Below are positions 1 through 6,054 of a stretch of DNA of 8,307 nt, piece after piece. The position numbers and the translations under genes were made by a program. How positions within the stretch are numbered: the first letter of the stretch is position 1; the number at the start of each line of letters is the position of its first letter. Where the stretch lies: NCBI GenBank assembly GCA_027310735.1, contig DAIDAH010000120.1, forward strand, positions 1 to 8,307, in the 5' to 3' direction. Below the pieces are notes generated by a model. That model searched no databases, was not told the origin of the DNA, and was given only the letters and a program-made list of their open reading frames with translations. Source of the DNA: Methylotenera sp. Lineage in GTDB: Bacteria; Pseudomonadota; Gammaproteobacteria; Burkholderiales; Methylophilaceae.

Positions 1-366
1 TTCCTCTTCAAGCCTGTCGAGGACACGTGCCATCACGGTTTGTGCTTGAGACTGGTCAAAATCCGTGTGATAGTTTTTTTTCACACCATACTGATTCAGT
101 TGATGATAGCTATCCGGCTCAATGCCGTGACGTGCCAAACAGGCTTTACTGCACGCAAGTGGGCAGCCATCAAGCGCAATAATAGGGCGACCGGAATGTG
201 CCGTTTTAAGGATATGAGGAACATCGCCACCAACACCGGCAATACAAGACATTTCTGCCACACCAAGTTTATCGAGTTGTATGGCAATGTAATTTGCCAT
301 TTGCGCCACGTTAGAACAGCCGGAACAAGAATACACGATTGGCAGATTTGAAATTTTTACGCTCAT
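1..366 (-). CDS. DGC-domain cysteine-rich (putative zinc-binding) protein, C-terminus cut by the window edge
   Basis: The frame is open from an ATG at 364-366 to base 1, giving 122 residues with no stop; the C-terminus lies outside the window. The start is supported by an AAGGGG ribosome binding site a few bases upstream. Visible motifs are a CSGC pair (C14, C17), C41, the family-defining Asp-Gly-Cys (D66-G67-C68) inside LDGCPLACSKAC, and two further cysteines (C72, C76). This pattern fits the DGC family (Pfam PF08859, putative zinc-binding protein), whose biochemical role is not established. Domains of this family are of about this size, so most of the protein is probably present. It is the last visible gene of the yhcC-ubiUVT cluster, 49 bp after ubiT. 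I infer, but cannot show, a metal or iron-sulfur related role supporting UbiU/UbiV. Family assignment is fairly sure; function is unknown. Confidence 0.82.
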   Translation of the reverse strand, partial: MSVKISNLPIVYSCSGCSNVAQMANYIAIQLDKLGVAEMSCIAGVGGDVPHILKTAHSGRPIIALDGCPLACSKACLARHGIEPDSYHQLNQYGVKKNYHTDFDQSQAQTVMARVLDRLEEE

Positions 367-415
367 TAAAAAGCCCCTTTCATTCAGGTAAATTCAAAAA
401 TAATGTTTGGCGTTT

Positions 416-889
416 CTATCTTGCCCACAGTAGGTTCTTCATTTGTGCCAGCAAGTGTTTTGGTAACATCCGCTCGATATCCAACATGGGGTTTTCAATC
501 GCATCTAAGGTATTTTTAGCAACCAACCCCAACTCGGTATCCCCTTCTACCACTAACCTTCTATTGAAAAATAGCGTATCTGAGTCTTCCTTGCGCATCG
601 CCAGCAGATAAAAGTCGTGTGCAGTTGCGCTGATGGCAAGATCGGGCGTCACATTGCCACTAGCGGCTGAAAACCCATCTGATTTAACCGTAAAGTACAG
701 GTTCAATCCAATATCAGTCACATGTATGGCAACCCGCTTGCCATACAATGCCTGCAGATCGCGACGTTTAATGACCTGACGTAACGCCAGATCTAAAATA
801 CAACTAAAGGTAAAGGATGTAGGCCATGTCGGCAGGCGCTCGATCAATCGACCTAACGCGCGTGGAAAAGTAAATGCAGTATGGCTCAT
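416..889 (-). CDS. ubiT: UbiT, SCP2-domain accessory factor of O2-independent ubiquinone synthesis
   Basis: This is a 157-residue protein with an SCP2 sterol-carrier fold domain. The central block RKEDSDTLFFNRRLVVEGD followed by TELGL and NTLDAIE closely matches E. coli UbiT (YhbT), and the length is in the family range. UbiT is a cytosolic accessory protein needed for ubiquinone synthesis without oxygen; its SCP2 fold is thought to bind the hydrophobic quinone intermediates and present them to the hydroxylating enzymes. The ATG overlaps the TGA of ubiV (ATGA, 886-889), so the two genes are probably translationally coupled. The stop is TAG. There is no signal peptide or membrane segment, as expected. 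The assignment rests on sequence similarity and on the ubiU-ubiV context. Confidence 0.95.
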   Translation of the reverse strand: MSHTAFTFPRALGRLIERLPTWPTSFTFSCILDLALRQVIKRRDLQALYGKRVAIHVTDIGLNLYFTVKSDGFSAASGNVTPDLAISATAHDFYLLAMRKEDSDTLFFNRRLVVEGDTELGLVAKNTLDAIENPMLDIERMLPKHLLAQMKNLLWAR

Positions 890-1782
890 GGCAAGGTTTC
901 CATAGATTGTTCAATACCAGAGCGCCCATGCCAGTATCCATCACATGGCTCATCAAAAAGATATGGAGCCAGTTTAGCCTTAGCTTCACTAGCACTGGCC
1001 ACGTGCTCAATTGCAGTGCTAAACGCCGCCACAACCTCAGCTGTATGTTCAGGTTGTGGACTAATGCGCACAATATCCACACCAATCTGCTGCATGTCTG
1101 ACACCTCACCAATCAGGTTGTAAATGCTTGCAGATTGCGTCTGCGTACCATTTAAAGCTAAAAATGACTGGTTCTCACGTGTTTTTAACGTCATGCCACA
1201 TGGGTGCTGTAAGCACATAAAATGGCAGTCATCTTTTGGCAGGTTGTAGCGCCGCGCGGTGAAGCAACGCGAAGAAAAAGCCAGCGGCAAGCGGCCGTAA
1301 GCAAACACCTCGGTTTCCATGCCTGACGGTTTTTTAACCATCAATTCATACAGCACATGGCGTGACAACTCCATCGGCATGACCCAGCGCTTGGCACCTT
1401 GTTCTGCAAGTATCTCCAACGTGTCGCCGTTATACGTATTGATATGTGGGCCGACAACAAAATTCTGCCCTTTTGCCAAATGTACAGCCCCCATATCATT
1501 GGCCTCTATGCCAAAAATTCCGTTTCCAACAAGGCGACGCAGTGTTTTTAGATCTGATTCTGACTCAAGTAATGCCTGCGTGGACAACACCACTTCCTTA
1601 CCTGCAACAGCAAGCTTACTCGCTACGTTCAACCAATCATCCAGACGCATCTCGTGTCGGCGCGAACACACGACTTCACCGAGATAGACAATGTCTACAG
1701 GCCAATCAGCGACGTTATCGTAAAAGTCCTGCACGCTATTTTTAGTCCAGTAATAAAGGATGGGGCCTAAAGAAATTTTCAT
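886..1782 (-). CDS. ubiV: UbiV, [4Fe-4S] subunit of the O2-independent ubiquinone hydroxylase
   Basis: This is a 298-residue protein of the U32 peptidase-like family (PF01136), not a protease in this clade. It pairs with UbiU to hydroxylate the ubiquinone ring without O2, replacing the flavin monooxygenases UbiI/UbiH/UbiF. The four cluster ligands known from E. coli are present: C39, then C173, C186 and C190, with the same 13 and 4 residue spacing. A longer frame opens at 1905, but its first 41 residues read through the end of ubiU in another frame and look nothing like the family. The ATG at 1780-1782 starts MKISLGPILYYW, typical of UbiV, and has a GGAAG ribosome binding site inside the last codons of ubiU. 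The gene lies 4 bp after ubiU and overlaps ubiT by 4 bp. Confidence 0.96.
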   Translation of the reverse strand: MKISLGPILYYWTKNSVQDFYDNVADWPVDIVYLGEVVCSRRHEMRLDDWLNVASKLAVAGKEVVLSTQALLESESDLKTLRRLVGNGIFGIEANDMGAVHLAKGQNFVVGPHINTYNGDTLEILAEQGAKRWVMPMELSRHVLYELMVKKPSGMETEVFAYGRLPLAFSSRCFTARRYNLPKDDCHFMCLQHPCGMTLKTRENQSFLALNGTQTQSASIYNLIGEVSDMQQIGVDIVRISPQPEHTAEVVAAFSTAIEHVASASEAKAKLAPYLFDEPCDGYWHGRSGIEQSMETLP

Positions 1783-1786
1783 AAGA

Positions 1787-2788
1787 TTACTTCCATGGTC
1801 GGTAATAAGCGCCCAATGTATGTTGCTGGCCTTCGGAGACTTTACCCAATTGCGCCATCCAATCAGGGGTGGCAACATAGTGCGCCGCATCTTTTTTAGC
1901 CGCATCTATAGCGGCACGCCATACGCGGGTGACCTGCTCAACATAAACCGGGCTGCGCTGACGCCCTTCTATCTTGATGGCACTAATGCCCATGCGCAGC
2001 ATCTCTGGAATCAACTCTAAAGTGTTGAGACTGGTTGGCTCCTCCAGCGCATAATAGGTTTCATCTTCAACTTCAAAGCGCCCCTTACACAACGTTGGAT
2101 AGCCAGCGTTTTCATCAGAGCTGTATCGGTCAAGCAATATGCCATTCAGACGTGACTCCAGCCCAGCAGATGTCTGCTGCCAGCGGACGGCCTTAGCTGG
2201 AGAGCACACCCCGGCGGTGTTAGGGGATTCGCCGGTAGCATAAGAAGAGAGTATGCAACGCCCTTCCACCATCACACATAAGCCGCCGAAACCAAACAAC
2301 TCTATTTCTACTGGCGTGTTTTTTACAACATTTTCGACCTGTGCCAGTGACAGCACTCTAGGTAATACCGCACGCTGAATACCAAAATGTTCATGGTAAA
2401 AATTAATCGCCTCGTAATTGGTCGCAGAACCTTGCACTGAAAGATGCAACCGCAGATTAGGATAGGTACGGCTAGCGTAGCGCATGAGACTCACATCAGC
2501 CAGTATTAGTGCACTTACGCCGAGTTCAGCGGCATCATCTATGGCCTGCCGCCATGTATGCCACTCTGCAGTTTGCGGAAAAGTATTCAGCGCTAACAAT
2601 ACCTTTCGCCCTCGTTCAGTCGCATAACTAATGCCTTGTTTAGCTGTTTCGGCATCGAAATTCAATCCTGAAAAAGCGCGCGCATTAGTGTTATTGCGAA
2701 AGCCAAAATAGACACAGTCTGCACCGTTATCCACAGCCGCTTTAAGCGCTGGAAGATTACCGGCGGGACAGACAAGTTCAAGCGACAT
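1787..2788 (-). CDS. ubiU: UbiU, [4Fe-4S] subunit of the O2-independent ubiquinone hydroxylase
   Basis: This is a 333-residue U32-family protein (PF01136) that begins MSLELVCPAGN, a hallmark of UbiU/YhbU. The four iron-sulfur ligands are C171, C178, C195 and C234, exactly two residues later than the E. coli set (169, 176, 193, 232). This supports a working [4Fe-4S] subunit that forms a heterodimer with UbiV in the cytosol. The frame extends upstream to 2860, but those 24 residues overlap yhcC and are not family-like. The ATG at 2786-2788 has a GAGGG ribosome binding site about 8 bases upstream and gives the usual length (331 in E. coli). The gene overlaps the end of the radical SAM gene by 11 bp, which implies cotranscription and coupling. 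Confidence 0.96.
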   Translation of the reverse strand: MSLELVCPAGNLPALKAAVDNGADCVYFGFRNNTNARAFSGLNFDAETAKQGISYATERGRKVLLALNTFPQTAEWHTWRQAIDDAAELGVSALILADVSLMRYASRTYPNLRLHLSVQGSATNYEAINFYHEHFGIQRAVLPRVLSLAQVENVVKNTPVEIELFGFGGLCVMVEGRCILSSYATGESPNTAGVCSPAKAVRWQQTSAGLESRLNGILLDRYSSDENAGYPTLCKGRFEVEDETYYALEEPTSLNTLELIPEMLRMGISAIKIEGRQRSPVYVEQVTRVWRAAIDAAKKDAAHYVATPDWMAQLGKVSEGQQHTLGAYYRPWK

Positions 2789-3731
2789 GTTGTATACCCT
2801 CTGTAATATGAGACTTACCAACTCGGTCACCTTGATTGGTGCCACGCTGGCGCAACTCATGCTCTATACCATTTAGCACATTCCACTTTTGTGAACACCA
2901 TGTTGGCGCCAGTAGAATATCTTTTGATGCCGTAGCAGTAACGCGATGAAAGACGATATGCTGCGGCGTACGCTCAATCAGATCCGCAGCGATGCGAATG
3001 TAGTCGTTCTGTAACAGTGGTTGATAACCGCCGCGCCGCCACTGGTAAGCAAGTATGGTGTGCTTCACGACATGTAACGGATGCAACTTAAGGCCATCAA
3101 CGCCTATCTTCAGCACTCTGTCTAACGTAGCGTGGTAGTGGTACTCATCTTCACCGGGCAAGCCTATGATTAAATGTGTACATAAGGGAATACCACGCGC
3201 ACGAGTTGCAAGCGCTGTATGCCGATATTCTTCTAACGTATGGCCACGATTGACCTTTTCCAGCGTGGCATCAAAAGCTGATTGCAAGCCAAGCTCCAGC
3301 CAAACTTCCAGCCCCTCATCACGCAAGGTTTCAAGTAAATCTAGCACGGCATCGGACACGCAGTCTGGGCGCGTGCCTACAGAGATGCCAATAATATCGG
3401 GTTGAGCCAGCGCTTCTCGATACATCGCTTCCAATTCTGCAATATCCGCATAGGTGTTGGTATAAGCTTGAAAGTAAGCAATAAAATGACGTGCTCGCGT
3501 ACCCTTGGCAATAGCGACTCTAGCTTTGGCAATTTGCCCAGGCACATCAAGACGTGAATCCGTCGCCGGGCTAAAAGAAGCATTATTACAAAATGTACAA
3601 CCGCCAGTGCCTTTGGTCCCGTCACGATTAGGGCAGGTAAACCCTGCATCAAGCGCTACTTTGTGTACACGCATACCGTAGCGTTTAAGCAGATCCTGCC
3701 CATAAGTATTGACTCTATTCGATAAAATCAT
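2778..3731 (-). CDS. yhcC: YhcC-like radical SAM protein (TIGR01212 family)
   Basis: This is a 317-residue radical SAM enzyme from the proposed start. The cluster-binding motif has the form C-x11-C-x2-C, with GFTCPNRDGT leading into GGCTFCN, and is the YhcC signature. Other shared blocks are YFQAYTNT, GTRPDC, LELGLQ, NRGH, HLIIGLPGE and LHPLH. The reaction of E. coli YhcC is not firmly known to me. Two starts are possible. ATG 3789-3791 has a strong AAGGAG about 10 bases upstream and adds 20 residues. ATG 3729-3731 (MILSNRVNTYGQDLLKRYG) aligns with the first residue of E. coli YhcC and leaves room for the predicted FNR-type promoter at 3778-3819, but it has only a weak ribosome binding site. 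I prefer 3731. It is the first gene of the ubi operon. Confidence 0.9.
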   Translation of the reverse strand: MILSNRVNTYGQDLLKRYGMRVHKVALDAGFTCPNRDGTKGTGGCTFCNNASFSPATDSRLDVPGQIAKARVAIAKGTRARHFIAYFQAYTNTYADIAELEAMYREALAQPDIIGISVGTRPDCVSDAVLDLLETLRDEGLEVWLELGLQSAFDATLEKVNRGHTLEEYRHTALATRARGIPLCTHLIIGLPGEDEYHYHATLDRVLKIGVDGLKLHPLHVVKHTILAYQWRRGGYQPLLQNDYIRIAADLIERTPQHIVFHRVTATASKDILLAPTWCSQKWNVLNGIEHELRQRGTNQGDRVGKSHITEGIQHVA

Positions 3732-3777
3732 GCTAGCTGATGCGCTCTCAAAATGACGACCTTCTTTTAAGTTGAAA

Positions 3778-3783
3778 AGTTTA
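3778..3783 (-). promoter_or_regulatory. candidate -10 element of the FNR-type promoter
   Basis: The minus-strand hexamer is TAAACT, with four of six matches to TATAAT. It spans -12 to -7 for a start point near 3771 and has the exact spacing to the TTGA-N6-TCAA box expected of a class II FNR promoter. There is no good -35, as usual for such promoters. The resulting leader before ATG 3731 would be about 40 bases. Confidence 0.45.
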
Positions 3784-3805
3784 GAGTGCATTCATCTAAC
3801 ACTCC

Positions 3806-3819
3806 TTGACCCAGCTCAA
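3806..3819 (-). promoter_or_regulatory. candidate FNR/ANR-type activator box ahead of the yhcC-ubiUVT operon
   Basis: Read on the minus strand the site is TTGAGCTGGGTCAA, a TTGA-N6-TCAA dyad matching eight of ten specified bases of the FNR consensus TTGAT-N4-ATCAA. Its centre (3812/3813) is exactly 41.5 bases upstream of a start point at 3771, the class II activator position, if the hexamer at 3778-3783 is the -10. E. coli ubiUV is FNR-activated, which fits an operon for ubiquinone synthesis without oxygen. The box overlaps by two bases the AAGGAG that could serve the upstream yhcC start. This is a prediction from sequence alone. Confidence 0.6.
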
Positions 3820-4297
3820 GAAAAACCAATTAGCCAACTCAAGTATTGAATCCATTAGTTAACAACGATGACTCTCATTAAGATTTTTAAATAAATATCA
3901 TTACAAAACATAATGTTAAACAACAACATCAATAGCACTTAAGTCGATCAATTCTCTTTCCACTTGTAGCAAGTGTTATTAGAGTATGCTTAGCAGGCCA
4001 ACTAAAATACAGACATGAAATAAACAGAGTTTTTACAAAAACTATTGAGAAACACATGAAGAAAAAAGTGAGATATTTACCCGACAAGAACATTTCAGAA
4101 TATTCTATGCTCGGCACCTATTTAAAAAGTAACAACTTAACAAACTAATTTGTAACTGACTCAAAAATCAAACAAGACGATAAAAACAAATTAGTTATTC
4201 ATAACAAGAATCATACTAATGAAGCGTTAGTTAAAAATTTATTTTGGTCAAGTGCTTAATAATATATATTATTAACAAGTAACTCTTTTAGATATAC
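3820..4297. other. AT-rich gene-free stretch between the yhcC operon and the transposon
   Basis: This stretch is strikingly AT-rich compared with both flanks and holds no convincing gene. The longest frames are a 62-codon minus-strand frame (3929-4117) and a 30-codon plus-strand frame (4056-4148), neither with family features. It contains a 6-bp hairpin CACTTG-TAG-CAAGTG (3961-3975) and an 11-bp inverted repeat (4143-4153 and 4186-4196). Neither hairpin is followed by a good T-run, so I do not call terminators. It could be the native upstream region of yhcC or eroded DNA beside the insertion. Confidence 0.6.
4143..4196. repeat. 11-bp perfect inverted repeat, arms 32 bp apart
   Basis: The arms are AACTAATTTGT (4143-4153) and ACAAATTAGTT (4186-4196), perfect reverse complements. 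The composition is AT-rich, so chance is possible. It lies just outside the presumed transposon end and may be a protein-binding site or a relic. Confidence 0.5.
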
Positions 4298-4569
4298 TGT
4301 CACGGAAGAGTAATCTGCGGGAATATACTTTGCCTATTCTAGGCAAAACCACCGTTGGTTATGGCTCAATCTTGCTAGCGACGCTAAAAAAAACCACTTA
4401 TCCTAGATATAATTTTCGGCTATATGCAATCTAGGGTTGGATCTGACTAATTTCGATCATGTAAACCTATTTACTAAGCTTAAATTAACACATCTAAACC
4501 CTTGCGGTCTAGGAGATCAAGTAGTTTACGCATCCTGACCATTAGGTGGTGATTCTAGATAATATTCAC
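4298..4569. repeat. candidate transposon end with clustered CTAG-centred motifs and dyads
   Basis: Between tniQ and the presumed tip lie six CTAG tetramers (starting 4339, 4375, 4403, 4431, 4509, 4555). Three share a TATYCTAG or GATTCTAG context on the plus strand (4335-4347, 4399-4411, 4551-4563), and two are in the opposite orientation (CCCTAGAT at 4429-4436, TCCTAGAC at 4507-4514). TnsB-type transposases bind several similar sites of about 20 bp at each end, so these are candidates for such sites. Dyads at 4329-4347, 4347-4360 and 4376-4386 add structure. There is no gene in this stretch. This is inference from pattern only. Confidence 0.4.
4329..4347. repeat. perfect hairpin with 8-bp arms, TTTGCCTA-TTC-TAGGCAAA
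   Basis: The arms at 4329-4336 and 4340-4347 are exact reverse complements around a 3-base loop. A second dyad, AACCA-CCGT-TGGTT (4347-4360), follows directly. Neither strand has a T-run after the stem, so it does not look like a terminator for tniQ. Confidence 0.6.
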
Positions 4570-6054
4570 TCACAGGTTGAGATAATAAAATCTACCTCGT
4601 GCTAAAAATTTATACATTTTGAATATAATTTTATTATAGTTTACATATTGATAATTCAAGGTTTCAAACCAATCTTCTGAATTATTCGAATAAAACATAG
4701 TTTGATGATTTTTTTCTCGATCAGCACAATGTTCAATCGATTTCATCAATAAATAATCTGGAGATGGTATCAATACAGTGCAATTGGAGTTAAAGGTTAT
4801 ATAGGGAATATAATATTTTAAGAACCTATCACCAAAATTGATTGCAACTTTTGATATTGAGGATTTCGTAATAATTAGATGCCAAATTAAGAAAAATTGG
4901 GCATATAACAAATTCAGATGGGCTCTATTAGATTGCACAAAATTTTCCTCTGGCAATTCAAAAATCTTTATATAAAAAGTTCTTATTTTGGGATTTTTAA
5001 ATCCCTCCAAAACAAGTAAATTTTCATTGAGCAATCTCCATGTTGCAAACGCTATACAAGCGAAACACGCGGTATCACAATCGATATGAGATAGATCATT
5101 AGCATGTGTATTAGTTAATAAATTCCAGCAAGGCTTATGGTGCCTAATATATCGACGATACAAATGCTTTCTAACGCTGCGATAGTTTTCACCCCAAAGT
5201 GACGATATCGATGCGGAACTATTATTTATATCGTAATCTTCACAACTTTGATCGTTTTCGTGCCAATTCAAAGTCCGTATTGGGTATCTTTTATGGCAAA
5301 GCGGCCAAGGGCATGGACCGGCAATTTCCTCTGCGGCGTTCAAAAAAAAGTCTAGGAACTCTATTTCATTATCGGAATAGTTAGTTTTACTAAGGAATTG
5401 AAAGATTTCAGGTTGAGATTTTACTTTGTTCCACCAAACACAAAATTGAAGGCTACTGTTTTTAACCTTAATCAGCTCATCGTCATCTAATAGGTTAGTG
5501 CTACTAATTTGCTTATCATAAATTTGGATATGTTTGCATTCAGAACTCCATTCAAGCCATTTGGAGTCACTTTTAGAAAATGGGTCTTCTTTAGGTTTGA
5601 GGCCGCGACTATATACCGTAGTTAGGCAATATCGACAAGAATTTAGTTTTTCTCGATGCCAAGGACATATATCTATAAATCCCAATTCAAAAAATACATT
5701 GTGGTAACCTTTAGACAGACATGTGTTGCACGTTTTTTCTCCTTTAGTATAGATGTAACCAGTTACGGTAAAATTCAAAGTATCCAAAAAACCAACCCTA
5801 AGTCGGTCAGAATCGACATTCAATAATTGACCGAAGCGGTCAAAATCAATCCATTCGCCCTCTCTGTATCTCAGGCTAGATTCCCGATATTTTTTATAAT
5901 CGGTTCGGCATATTAGCTGTGCAATTTCCCTTGGGCTTATAACATTCAACCCAATAAGCTTAATGAAGATTGACCACCCTGATTCAAATGGTGCAGGTGA
6001 TATTTCTTGCCAAATTAGCTTACTCGCATAGGGTTCAATGGTAGCTTTTCTCAT
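4570..6054 (-). CDS. tniQ: TniQ/TnsD-type target-selection protein
   Basis: This 494-residue protein carries the TniQ zinc-binding region: C109-x2-C112, then GYHNVFFELGF, the CPWH box (C130, H133), and C140-x2-C143. The hydrophobic HNVFFELG segment between the first cysteine pair and the CPWH box is typical of the family. TniQ proteins select the insertion site: TnsD binds a fixed chromosomal site, and CRISPR-associated TniQ binds Cascade or a Cas12k complex. The length is close to Tn7 TnsD (about 500) and longer than Tn5053 TniQ (about 400), which hints at a DNA-binding C-terminal half, although I recognise no motif there apart from scattered Cys/His residues. The start overlaps the end of the ATPase gene by 20 bp and has no strong ribosome binding site, so coupling is likely. 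It is last in the operon, next to the presumed transposon end. Confidence 0.88.
   Translation of the reverse strand: MRKATIEPYASKLIWQEISPAPFESGWSIFIKLIGLNVISPREIAQLICRTDYKKYRESSLRYREGEWIDFDRFGQLLNVDSDRLRVGFLDTLNFTVTGYIYTKGEKTCNTCLSKGYHNVFFELGFIDICPWHREKLNSCRYCLTTVYSRGLKPKEDPFSKSDSKWLEWSSECKHIQIYDKQISSTNLLDDDELIKVKNSSLQFCVWWNKVKSQPEIFQFLSKTNYSDNEIEFLDFFLNAAEEIAGPCPWPLCHKRYPIRTLNWHENDQSCEDYDINNSSASISSLWGENYRSVRKHLYRRYIRHHKPCWNLLTNTHANDLSHIDCDTACFACIAFATWRLLNENLLVLEGFKNPKIRTFYIKIFELPEENFVQSNRAHLNLLYAQFFLIWHLIITKSSISKVAINFGDRFLKYYIPYITFNSNCTVLIPSPDYLLMKSIEHCADREKNHQTMFYSNNSEDWFETLNYQYVNYNKIIFKMYKFLARGRFYYLNL

Noticed and set aside
96..351. Frames of 63-103 codons on both strands over the DGC gene
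   Set aside because: They are shadows of the DGC-domain frame, which is open from 366 to the left edge and has a clear family signature.
1783..1905. Upstream extension of the UbiV frame to 1905
   Set aside because: The 41 extra residues run inside ubiU in another frame and do not resemble UbiV; ATG 1782 matches the family start and cysteine numbering.
2789..2860. Upstream extension of the UbiU frame to 2860
   Set aside because: It overlaps the end of yhcC and adds unlike residues; MSLELVCPAG at 2788 is the conserved start.
3929..4117. 62-codon minus-strand frame with a hydrophobic middle part
   Set aside because: The hydrophobic look follows from AT-rich codons; there is no clear ribosome binding site, family resemblance or neighbour support.
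4056..4148. Plus-strand 30-codon frame starting MKKKVRYLPD with a weak GAGA upstream
   Set aside because: It is too short, in AT-rich DNA, and has no recognisable motif; kept only as a remote possibility for a peptide or gene remnant.
4376..4396. Possible rho-independent terminator, TAGCG-A-CGCTA next to a run of A
   Set aside because: On the minus strand the T-run comes before the stem rather than after it, and on the plus strand the run is of A; there is also no plus-strand gene to terminate.
4298..4569. CRISPR repeat or guide-RNA array of a CRISPR-associated transposon
   Set aside because: No direct repeats of CRISPR length and spacing are present and no cas gene is visible; only short CTAG-centred motifs recur.
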